This document shows, piece after piece, positions 16,395 to 23,684 of a stretch of DNA of 64,000 nt. The position numbers and the translations under genes are program-made. Position 1 is the stretch's first letter. Each line of letters begins with the position of its first letter. Origin of the DNA: Clostridiales bacterium (GTDB lineage Bacteria > Bacillota > Clostridia > Oscillospirales > Oscillospiraceae); NCBI GenBank assembly GCA_022775085.1, contig JALFJQ010000014.1:1-64000 (forward strand), given 5' to 3'. The notes beneath the pieces were generated by a model. That model saw only the letters and a program-made list of their open reading frames with translations. It was not told the DNA's origin and did no database searches.

Positions 16395-16730
16395 CTACAC
16401 CCCCAGAAAGGAAAAGCCGCTTTTCAGATACGGCCCCAGCAGAGCCAGCGCCTCCCTTTCCAGATTGGCGTTCTGACCCTTTTTCACCGTCAAATCACCG
16501 GCCTTGAACTCCTGAATGTCCTCCCCCCGGCTCCACCGGGAGAAGGCCAGCAGGCTTGCCGCCGCCACGAATTCCTCCCGGATGTCCTCCGGGGCAGTCT
16601 CCTCCCGAAGCTGCCGGGACAGCATTCCTGCCGCCACGGTGCACAGTAACCGCAGCCGCTCCCGCCCGGCATCATCCAGCTGCCCGGTGAGCAGCTCCGC
16701 CTGATTCAGAACCTGATCGGTAAGCGTCAT
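16395..16730 (-). CDS. Head-tail connector protein (putative)
   Basis: 111 residues, mostly helical, containing EEFVAAASLLAFSRWSRGED. Connector proteins of the gp6/YqbG type are small helical proteins encoded right after the capsid gene, as here. It overlaps the capsid gene stop by 4 bp. Confidence 0.55.
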   Translation of the reverse strand: MTLTDQVLNQAELLTGQLDDAGRERLRLLCTVAAGMLSRQLREETAPEDIREEFVAAASLLAFSRWSRGEDIQEFKAGDLTVKKGQNANLEREALALLGPYLKSGFSFLGV

Positions 16731-17752
16731 ACGTTCAGCACCTTTGCCGCGCCGTCGCAGATCTTGCCGAAGCCGGAAATAGAGGTGATGGCGGCCCGTT
16801 CCAGCTGGCGGTCAATGAGCTTGTCGTACTCCACCAGCACATCGCCCGCACGAACCAGCTCCAGCGCGTAGCGGTTGTCCAGACCGATCATCATGCCGTC
16901 GGCCACAGCGGAAGTGCGGTGCAGCTGGGCGCCCAGAGGGGAGGTCAGCTTTCCGGTGCCCTGGAAGTTCAGACCGGTCAGGGGATTCTGCAGCTCCGGC
17001 ACCTTCAGCAGCTTCGTCATGGTGGCGGTGGAGCAGAGGATGGTGTTCATGGTGTAGGGATCAAACTGCCCCCAGAATTCCACCAGCTGGTCATAGCCCA
17101 GGGTGCCTCTGGTGCCGGATATGGGGCTGGTGCCGATGGTGAACTGGGTGGCGGCATTGTCGTTGCCGTCGCCTTCGATCAGCACCTTCACCGCGTCAGA
17201 GAGCTGCTGCTTCTGGATGTGGGCACCGATCTGCCGCAGCATGACGCTGAACAGGTCCAGCTTCTGGAACCGCAGAGCCTCGTAGGAGGCCACCAGCATC
17301 CGGCCCCGCTTGGTCAGGCTCACCAGATGCTCCTTGGTCTTGACCTCAGTCTCAGGAATGGCCGCGCCCTCGGCCACATCCTTCAGAGCCTTGTCGTCGT
17401 CGGTGGGATTACTGTAGATGGAGCGGTAGTCCATGGCATCGATGACCGTTGTAGTGGCGGTGATGGCGGGGAGAATGTCGTTTTCCTCCATGCCCTGCCG
17501 AACGGTTCTCGCGATGTACTCGGGGAACAGCACAGCGGAATCCATGGTGCGGAAGAACTTTTCCACAGGGGAAGAACCCGCACCCTTGGCCCGGATTCCG
17601 AAGCGTTTCAGCTGGCGCTGGAAAGCATCGGTGCCCTCCAGGGCGGTGCCCCGATAGTTCTCACTGGGGTCCAGAGATTCCAGCACCTGCGTAAAGCTCA
17701 TGCCGGACTGACGATACATACCCTTTTCCAGTTTCAGATTGTCGTAACCCAT
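16727..17752 (-). CDS. Phage major capsid protein
   Basis: 341 residues. An N-terminal arm of about 80 residues is followed by ARTVRQGMEENDILPAIT, a Thr-rich strand and a core with NTILCSTATMTKLLKVPEL, as in HK97-fold coat proteins. The C-terminus has RAGDVLVEYDKLIDRQLERA and ISGFGKICDGAAKVL. AGGAGG precedes ATG 17752. It follows the protease gene after 137 bp that hold a dispersed repeat. Confidence 0.8.
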   Translation of the reverse strand: MGYDNLKLEKGMYRQSGMSFTQVLESLDPSENYRGTALEGTDAFQRQLKRFGIRAKGAGSSPVEKFFRTMDSAVLFPEYIARTVRQGMEENDILPAITATTTVIDAMDYRSIYSNPTDDDKALKDVAEGAAIPETEVKTKEHLVSLTKRGRMLVASYEALRFQKLDLFSVMLRQIGAHIQKQQLSDAVKVLIEGDGNDNAATQFTIGTSPISGTRGTLGYDQLVEFWGQFDPYTMNTILCSTATMTKLLKVPELQNPLTGLNFQGTGKLTSPLGAQLHRTSAVADGMMIGLDNRYALELVRAGDVLVEYDKLIDRQLERAAITSISGFGKICDGAAKVLNV

Positions 17753-17814
17753 TTTTCATTTCCTCCTGTAATCAAAATAGTATATGGTCACCGGATTTCA
17801 CCGGAAAACCCAAT

Positions 17815-17884
17815 TTGCCTTCCCCTCTGGGGAAGGTGGCACGGCGTTAGCCGTGACGGATGAGGGTCGCCCCGCAAGGGGCGC
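17815..17884. repeat. Dispersed palindromic repeat inside the phage module
   Basis: CTTCCCCTCTGGGGAAG, then GGCACGGCGTTAGCCGTG and GCCCCGCAAGGGGC: three adjacent hairpins. The GGCACGGCGT-AGCCGTGAC core recurs at 19970-19989. Confidence 0.75.
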
Positions 17885-17889
17885 AGGGT

Positions 17890-18783
17890 CTAAATCAAAA
17901 ACCCGCTCTCCACTTCCTCACCCCTGCCGGAAATGCTCCCCAGCTGGGTAATGACGGGCAGGCTCTCATCCAGCCGCCCCTGCAGAGCTTCCTTTAAGGC
18001 CAGCAGATCGTCAGCGGCAGCGGTTTTCGCCAAGCTCCGCAGCACCGGTTCCGTAACCCCCAGTTCCAGCGACAGCCCAAGCCGCACCACGTTGTCCTCC
18101 AAATCCCTGCGGTAGCGGCGGCCCAGCTCGGCCTCCTTGCACAAGGCCCGGTACTCCGCCTGAGCCCCGTTCGCCTCCGCCAGTTCCTTCAAAACCGCCG
18201 TTTTTCCCATAGCCTTCATGACTCCGGCCTCCAGCTGGGCAGGCACTGCCACGAAGGAAAACTCATAGGCGTCCACCGGCTCCTTGAGAATCACTGCGCA
18301 GACTTCCCCCTCGTAGGCTTCGCCTTTGACGTGTCCGCAGGTGCCGTACTCACTGCCGCAAATAGAGCAGACGGCTCTTGCCATGGCGCAGCCCACACTG
18401 ACCTCCTTCTTAATGCCTGCCTCGATGTCCGCAATGATTTCGTCATTGGCCCCACCCCGGCGGATGTATGCCCAAGCCTTGATGTAACTGACGTCCTTTT
18501 CTTTCACCACCTGGGTCTCGAAAATCCGGGCAATCTGGTTTTCCGCGCTCCACTTGTGGTCCACGATGCCGGTCTTGCCGATGAACAGCTTTGCCAACGC
18601 CGGCAGAGCGGCGGTGTCGAATCGCTCTCCGTCCCGGTCAACGGCATCATCGCACAGCCGCAGGGAGAACACATACACCTGCTCCCCGTTGAGCCTGCTT
18701 TTTGTCAGAGCGTTGATTTGCTCCAACTGCATGGCGGTGGGCGCCCCGCTGGTCACAGCCTCCGATGCTTTTCTGATTTTCAT
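17890..18783 (-). CDS. Phage prohead protease / XkdF-like protein
   Basis: 297 residues from ATG 18783 (AGGAGG 6 nt upstream). The first 200 residues show the order of an HK97-type prohead protease: IVDHKWSAEN with a candidate catalytic His, then KEVSVGCAM with a candidate Ser, then YEFSFVAVPAQ. An inserted CSICGSEYGTCGH segment gives a Cys/His cluster that could bind metal. The C-terminal 90 residues are charged and helical, suited to a scaffold. It would process the capsid during head assembly. Catalytic residues are inferred by pattern only. Confidence 0.65.
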   Translation of the reverse strand: MKIRKASEAVTSGAPTAMQLEQINALTKSRLNGEQVYVFSLRLCDDAVDRDGERFDTAALPALAKLFIGKTGIVDHKWSAENQIARIFETQVVKEKDVSYIKAWAYIRRGGANDEIIADIEAGIKKEVSVGCAMARAVCSICGSEYGTCGHVKGEAYEGEVCAVILKEPVDAYEFSFVAVPAQLEAGVMKAMGKTAVLKELAEANGAQAEYRALCKEAELGRRYRRDLEDNVVRLGLSLELGVTEPVLRSLAKTAAADDLLALKEALQGRLDESLPVITQLGSISGRGEEVESGFLI

Positions 18784-18784
18784 T

Positions 18785-19936
18785 TCATTCCTCCTTATTT
18801 GCTTCCGCACGGTATTTTTCCGCCTGGGCCCGGTAGAGATCCGCCTGGGCCTCCTGAGTGATGTCCTGCAAACTGATGTCGTCCCATTCGATCTCCACCC
18901 GGTTATCCAGCCCCTCAAGTGCCAGATAGGTCTGGCAGATCTTCCGCATGGCAGGCTCCACTGCCCGGCGCAGTGCCCACAATTCGGACGTGAGCAAGTC
19001 CGCCTGCTGGGTACTCATGCGCTCGGTGGTGCTCCAGCTCAGACCCAGCAGAAAGGGGGGCAGACCGGTTTTCGCCACCAGCTGCTCCAAAATCTGCCGC
19101 ACAGGAACCTGAGAATCCAGAATGGGAGCCTCCCCGCCGATGACCTTGATGTCCACGTCCCCCACCGCCACAAAGTCCCGGACGGTGCCGTTTTTGTTGT
19201 CCTCCATGGCCTTGGCCCATTCCTCGGCGATGAGCCGTCCCCGCTCCTGGGCGCTGGCACCGTCCAGCTCTTCGCCGCCCTTGCAGGTGACGCTGTAGCG
19301 GATGTTGCCCGCACGCTCCCAGTTGGTGCCGATGGTGTTGTAGATTTTCAGCAGAATGTCCGCAAGAAACGGCATCCCCCGGAACAAGCTGACGCCGTAG
19401 GGGTGGGCAGGCTCCGGATTCCAGGTGGTGAACAGCAGCAGATTCTGATAGGGCAGAGGCCGCATCAGCCCATTTGCGTCCATGCCCCACAGCACGGTTT
19501 CCAAGGCGCTCTCCCCCTCCTGCACTTCCAGCCTCGTCACATCCCCCCAGCACACCGCCCGGAGCTTTCCCCCTGCCACCACCAGTTCTCCCACCGCCCG
19601 GCCATAGGTCAGCAGGCTGTCGAGATAGCCGCTTAAAAAGCTTTCAATGCCCATCTGCCCCCGGCCGCAGGGCATCATTTCGAGGAAAGCATTCAGCTTT
19701 CTCTGGGCTTCCGTGCTTGTACACTTCACCTGAAAGCCGCCGCAGAGCCTGACCATCTTTCCTACGGCGGCATCCAGCACCGGGATGGCCTCCCGCATTT
19801 CCCGGTACACCCGTTCCTCCCCGCCGCCCAGCGGGACAAAGCCCCGCATAGCGCCAAAGGGGTGGGTGTCCCCGCAGCGCAGCTGGCATACCGCCGCCAC
19901 ACCGCCGGACTTCTTTTTACGTTTCAAAATGTCCAT
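18785..19936 (-). CDS. Phage portal protein
   Basis: 383 residues with AGGAGG before ATG 19936. Portal features are SFLSGYLDSLLTYGRAVGELV, the NPEPAHPYGVSLFRG block and GLPPFLLGLSWSTTERMSTQQAD before a long C-terminal helix. The dodecameric portal is the DNA gate of the capsid and the docking site of terminase. It is 1 bp upstream of the protease gene. Confidence 0.85.
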   Translation of the reverse strand: MDILKRKKKSGGVAAVCQLRCGDTHPFGAMRGFVPLGGGEERVYREMREAIPVLDAAVGKMVRLCGGFQVKCTSTEAQRKLNAFLEMMPCGRGQMGIESFLSGYLDSLLTYGRAVGELVVAGGKLRAVCWGDVTRLEVQEGESALETVLWGMDANGLMRPLPYQNLLLFTTWNPEPAHPYGVSLFRGMPFLADILLKIYNTIGTNWERAGNIRYSVTCKGGEELDGASAQERGRLIAEEWAKAMEDNKNGTVRDFVAVGDVDIKVIGGEAPILDSQVPVRQILEQLVAKTGLPPFLLGLSWSTTERMSTQQADLLTSELWALRRAVEPAMRKICQTYLALEGLDNRVEIEWDDISLQDITQEAQADLYRAQAEKYRAEANKEE

Positions 19937-19947
19937 TTCCTCCTTTC

Positions 19948-20065
19948 AAGGCTCCCCTTGAGGGGAGCTGGCACGGCGTCAGCCGTGACTGAGGGGTGTG
20001 CCCGTAATTGGAAACGCATCACCCCTCAGCTTCGCTGCGCTCAGCAGCTCCCATCAGGGAGAGCC
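19948..20065. repeat. Dispersed repeat with inverted halves inside the phage module
   Basis: GGCTCCCCTTGAGGGGAGC, GGCACGGCGTCAGCCGTGAC and TGAGGGGTG at the left are mirrored by CACCCCTCA and GCTCCCATCAGGGAG at the right. It fills the gap between portal and terminase genes. Confidence 0.75.
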
Positions 20066-20075
20066 ATACGCTGGC

Positions 20076-21323
20076 CTACGGCTTTCTTGTCCGCTCCACG
20101 CTGCACGCCGCGAAGCCGCCGCTCTGTTCTCCCAGCACGGTGGAGACAAAATAGCGCATATCGTCCATTGCGTGGTCGTGCTCCTTGCGAACCCTGTCCT
20201 TTCCGCCCCCCGGCTCCCAGAGGTACTCCCCCAGCTCCCGGATGCAGTCAGTGCAATTTTCGCAGATCACGATCTTCCCAGTTTTCAGGCAGTCGGAGGT
20301 GAGTCGAATGCCGCTGAGCACATCGTTTTTGGCTTTTTTTACCCGCCAACCCTTCCGCCGCAGGACTTCCATGAAGCTTGCCGCCGAAGGATCCACAATC
20401 ACCGCCTGAATGGGATTTCCCCCTGCCAGTTCGGACAAAGCGCATGCGTATTCCTCGTCGGTCATCTGGTGCTTTTCCCGCCGGGAGTCGAAGTAAAATT
20501 CCTTCACCCGGTACCATGCGCCGCCACTTTTCCCCCACAGCCCCATAGAGGTGGGATTCACCGTACCATAGTCGCAGGAAATGTACCACTTTTCGCAGTG
20601 TTCCGGGGCTTTCCCCAGCATATCCTCCGAGAAAAAGTCGTAGACCCGTCCTTCCGCCTGCACCCACTGCCCCAGCACATACCGCTGGTAAAACACCCCC
20701 GTGTAGAGCCGCCTGTAACGCTCCCGGATACCCTCCGTCAGGGAGGGGTTATCTTCCATGGTGAATTTCAATCTGAGGCAGTTTCGTTTTTCCGCTTCCA
20801 GGATCCATGTTTTGTAGAACCAATGCTCCGGCCCTTCCGGGTTGCAGTTGAACCACAGCCGGCTCCCGGCGACGCTGCACCGGGCGCAGGCCTGCTCCAC
20901 AAAACTGCGGGGCATCAGCGCCGCCTCATCCAGCAGCACCCCGGCGAAGGTGATGCCCTGAATGAGGGATGCCGAGCTTTCGTCCCTGCCTCCGAAGGTG
21001 TAGAAGCTGTTTTCATGGCCCCACATGGACACGATGACCAAGTTTTCCGTCCGTTTTTCCCTGCACCCCGCCCCCAATGTGGTAAGTCTCGGCAGAATTT
21101 CCGACAGAACATTGCGCCGCAGCGAGGCAATGGTTTTCCCGCAGATGCCAAACTTCTGCCCATCGAAGCAGCACATAGCCCATAGGAAAAAGCTCAGCCC
21201 CATGGCCAGGGTTTTTCCGGAACGCACCGCCCCGTCGCAGACAATGGCCTCTTTTTCACGGTAAGGCGAGTCCGGCATCCACCAGTTCAGTACCATTTTC
21301 TGTTTTGGGGAGAAGGCTCTCAT
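20076..21323 (-). CDS. Phage terminase large subunit
   Basis: 415 residues. Walker A is GAVRSGKT (about residues 31-38) and Walker B GVLLDEAALM (about 130-139); the nuclease half contains ISCDYGTVNPTSMG, VDPSAASF and EHDHAMDDMRY, with Asp residues for two metals. It pumps and cuts DNA into proheads. PBSX XtmB is the nearest family by layout. Its ATG overlaps the small-subunit stop (ATGA). Confidence 0.92.
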   Translation of the reverse strand: MRAFSPKQKMVLNWWMPDSPYREKEAIVCDGAVRSGKTLAMGLSFFLWAMCCFDGQKFGICGKTIASLRRNVLSEILPRLTTLGAGCREKRTENLVIVSMWGHENSFYTFGGRDESSASLIQGITFAGVLLDEAALMPRSFVEQACARCSVAGSRLWFNCNPEGPEHWFYKTWILEAEKRNCLRLKFTMEDNPSLTEGIRERYRRLYTGVFYQRYVLGQWVQAEGRVYDFFSEDMLGKAPEHCEKWYISCDYGTVNPTSMGLWGKSGGAWYRVKEFYFDSRREKHQMTDEEYACALSELAGGNPIQAVIVDPSAASFMEVLRRKGWRVKKAKNDVLSGIRLTSDCLKTGKIVICENCTDCIRELGEYLWEPGGGKDRVRKEHDHAMDDMRYFVSTVLGEQSGGFAACSVERTRKP

Positions 21324-21643
21324 CCGTTCTCACCGCCCCGCAGCGCCTGCAAAAAGGCCTTCATCTCACCTTCCTCGCTGCCCACCACGCCGCTCAGGGC
21401 TTCCAGTGCCCGGAGCCGGTCGATGAGCTTTACTTCCACAGCGCCTCTGTCGCTTCGTTTGACCTCGCTGAGTAGGCTCAGGTCAAGGGCGTCCACCTCC
21501 GGGCTTTCCTCCAGCACCAGCTTCACGCAGTCGTTGGCCCGCCCGAAGGCCAGCTCGGCAAGCCTTCTCTGAATGTCCCGCTTTTGGACATGGCCCATGC
21601 GCACCCGCCGTTCCAGCGGGGTCTCCTTGTTTTCCTGTTTCAT
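21320..21643 (-). CDS. Phage terminase small subunit (putative)
   Basis: 107 residues, charged and helical (RRVRMGHVQKRDIQRRLAEL), directly before and overlapping the large subunit. Small subunits select the phage DNA. Sequence is not strongly diagnostic; the position is. Confidence 0.65.
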   Translation of the reverse strand: MKQENKETPLERRVRMGHVQKRDIQRRLAELAFGRANDCVKLVLEESPEVDALDLSLLSEVKRSDRGAVEVKLIDRLRALEALSGVVGSEEGEMKAFLQALRGGENG

Positions 21644-21801
21644 TGAAACCTCCTTTCATAAGTAGTCTCAAATGGCCGTTTTTTTGCAAATAGATATGCA
21701 AAATTTTCGAAACTTTTATAAAAAAACGAAAAATCTCCCCGAGGGCAGCTCTGCCGGAACGGCCCAGAAGACACCAATCCCGCCTTTCGTCAAGATTCCG
21801 G

Positions 21802-21830
21802 TTGCGTTTTTGGCACTTTCATTGTAAGAT
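21802..21830 (+). promoter_or_regulatory. Promoter of the Hpt gene
   Basis: TTGCGT (21802-21807) and TAAGAT (21825-21830), 17 bp apart. Confidence 0.5.
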
Positions 21831-21890
21831 AATTCTGGAACATACAAGCAGCCCGGGCATTGCGCCCGGGGCAAAGACAGGAGGTATCCT

Positions 21891-22244
21891 ATGACCATCG
21901 AACAATGCTACGCAGTCATCGGCGGCAGCTATGCCGAGGTCAGCCGCCGTCTGCCCAGCCGTCAGCTGGTGGAGAAGTTTGCCCGGAAATTCCCGGAGGA
22001 TCCAAGCTATGCAGAGCTGATAGACGCCGTAGTTGCCGGAGACCGGGACACGGCTTTCCGGGCAGCTCACACACTGAAAGGCGTTGCGGCTAACCTGAGT
22101 TTTTCCCGTCTTTGCGCCTCCGCTAGGCAGCTGACCGAACTGCTCCGCCCCACCGATACCATTCCCCCGGAGGCCGCTTCTCTGCTGGAAGCAGTTACCC
22201 GGGACTACGAAGCCACCGTCGCCGCCATCCGCGCCTTGGACTAA
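21891..22244 (+). CDS. Stand-alone Hpt (histidine phosphotransfer) protein
   Basis: 117 residues forming one Hpt four-helix bundle. H60 in AAHTLKGVAANL is the phosphoacceptor, in the HxLKGxxxxL signature. GGAGG precedes ATG 21891. It would pass phosphate from a hybrid kinase to a response regulator, but neither is encoded here, so its partners are unknown. It is a single-gene unit with its own promoter and terminator. Confidence 0.85.
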   Translation: MTIEQCYAVIGGSYAEVSRRLPSRQLVEKFARKFPEDPSYAELIDAVVAGDRDTAFRAAHTLKGVAANLSFSRLCASARQLTELLRPTDTIPPEAASLLEAVTRDYEATVAAIRALD

Positions 22245-22315
22245 GGCAACACCGCACAATGGGAGCTGCGGGCTTCGTCGGATCTTTTGCCCCATTATGC
22301 AGTGATGTCCTAGCA

Positions 22316-22351
22316 AAAAAGCCCTTCGGGAATTTTTCCCGAAGGGCTTTC
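22316..22351 (+). terminator. Terminator after the Hpt gene
   Basis: GCCCTTCGGG/CCCGAAGGGC stem, 7-nt loop, A-tract before and TTTCG after; active on either strand. Confidence 0.8.
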
Positions 22352-22415
22352 GCATACATATCGCAGGACTTATGTCATGACCCCGTCCTGCACTCCACGC
22401 TTAACTCTCCACATT

Positions 22416-22450
22416 AAAAAACGCCGTCTCGGTAATTACCGAAACGGCGT
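22416..22450 (-). terminator. Terminator of galE
   Basis: ACGCCGTTTCGGTAATTACC palindrome region with TTTTTT on the minus strand, 68 bp past the galE stop. Confidence 0.8.
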
Positions 22451-22466
22451 TCCTTATCAATGCCAT

Positions 22467-22501
22467 GTAACGATACTGAGCTTTGCCCAATGGTGTAACG
22501 A
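22467..22501. repeat. 35-bp dispersed repeat, copy 1
   Basis: GTAACGATACTGAGC...CCCAATGGTGTAACGA. The same 35-bp pattern occurs inverted at 31915-31949, with only a few changes, and more weakly at 63189-63220 and 11571-11601. Confidence 0.7.
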
Positions 22502-22517
22502 ATATAGACCCGCTTCG

Positions 22518-23555
22518 TCACGCTTTGTCCGGCGTCGCTGCCGCCCCATAGCCCATGGGGTTCTGGGACTGCCAGTGCCAGGAGTCCCGGCACATATCCA
22601 CCAGGGTTTTCTCGGCCTTCCAGCCCAGCACTTCCGCGCTCTTGGCAGGGTCAGCGTAGCAGGTAGCCAAATCGCCGGGACGGCGTCCCACGATCTTATA
22701 GGGAACAGCCACCTGATTGGCCTCTTCGAACGCTTTCACCATGTCCAGCACGCTGTAGCCGGTGCCGGTGCCCAAATTGAACACCTCGCAGCCCTTGTTT
22801 TCCGTGACGTACTTCACCGCTGCAACATGGCCCTTGGCCAGATCGACTACATGGATGTAGTCCCGGACGCCGGTGCCGTCGTGGGTGTCATAGTCGTTGC
22901 CGTAGACGCTGAGGAACTCCCGGCGGCCGATGGCCACCTGGGTGATGTAGGGCATCAGGTTATTGGGAATGCCCCGGGGGTCCTCGCCGATCATACCGGA
23001 CTCATGAGCGCCGATGGGGTTGAAGTAGCGCAGCAGCACGATGCTCCACTCCGGGTCGGCCACGCTCATTCCGGACAGGATCTGCTCGGTCATGTACTTG
23101 GTCCAGCCGTAAGGATTGGTGCAGCCGCCGGTGCGGCTGGTTTCCCGCAGGGGCATCTCGTTATCTCCGGAGTAGACTGTGGCAGAGGAGGAGAAAATGA
23201 TCTTCTTGCAGCCCGCCTCACCCATGACCTTGGTCAACACCAAGGTGGAATTCAGGTTATTGTCATAATACCGCCAAGGCTGGGCAACGGACTCACCCAC
23301 GGCCTTCAGTCCGGCAAAGTGGATAACAGCGGCGATCTCGTTTTCCGCGAAGATCTTCCGCAGCAGCGCCTCGTCCCGGACGTCGCCCTCATAGAATTTT
23401 GGCTTTTTCCCGGTGAGGATCTCCACCCGCTCCAGACTCTTGGGGTTAGAGTTACACAGATTGTCGATGACCACAACGCCATAGCCACGGTTCAGCAGCT
23501 CCACGCAGGTGTGGGAGCCGATATATCCGGCGCCGCCGGTAACCAGAATATTCAT
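22518..23555 (-). CDS. galE: UDP-glucose 4-epimerase
   Basis: 345 residues from ATG 23555 (AGGAGG 9 nt upstream). Rossmann motif GGAGYIGSH at about 7-15, catalytic YGWTK (YxxxK) near 150 with the preceding SSSATVY, and DYIHVVDLA and [14 protein letters not shown] later. It interconverts UDP-glucose and UDP-galactose with bound NAD in the Leloir pathway. The alpha-galactosidase gene follows upstream on the same strand, but each has its own signals, so galactose released there could feed this step. galK and galT are not in the window. Confidence 0.95.
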   Translation of the reverse strand: MNILVTGGAGYIGSHTCVELLNRGYGVVVIDNLCNSNPKSLERVEILTGKKPKFYEGDVRDEALLRKIFAENEIAAVIHFAGLKAVGESVAQPWRYYDNNLNSTLVLTKVMGEAGCKKIIFSSSATVYSGDNEMPLRETSRTGGCTNPYGWTKYMTEQILSGMSVADPEWSIVLLRYFNPIGAHESGMIGEDPRGIPNNLMPYITQVAIGRREFLSVYGNDYDTHDGTGVRDYIHVVDLAKGHVAAVKYVTENKGCEVFNLGTGTGYSVLDMVKAFEEANQVAVPYKIVGRRPGDLATCYADPAKSAEVLGWKAEKTLVDMCRDSWHWQSQNPMGYGAAATPDKA

Positions 23556-23587
23556 GGGGATCAACCTCCTACATTGTTATAGAATAA

Positions 23588-23616
23588 ATTATACTTCCGC
23601 AGCCGTAAGATGTCAA
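23588..23616 (-). promoter_or_regulatory. Promoter of galE
   Basis: TTGACA (23611-23616) and TATAAT (23588-23593) on the minus strand, 17 bp apart. Confidence 0.85.
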
Positions 23617-23684
23617 TACCATAGGAGGCTGCGCTACGACGATTGCATGAGTGCTACCCTTGGCCTTATTGTCAAAGGGCATTT

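Noticed and set aside
21644-21890. Riboswitch in the leader of the Hpt gene
   Set aside because: The region is AT-rich then GC-rich, but I could not recognise a c-di-GMP or other aptamer core; only the promoter is called.
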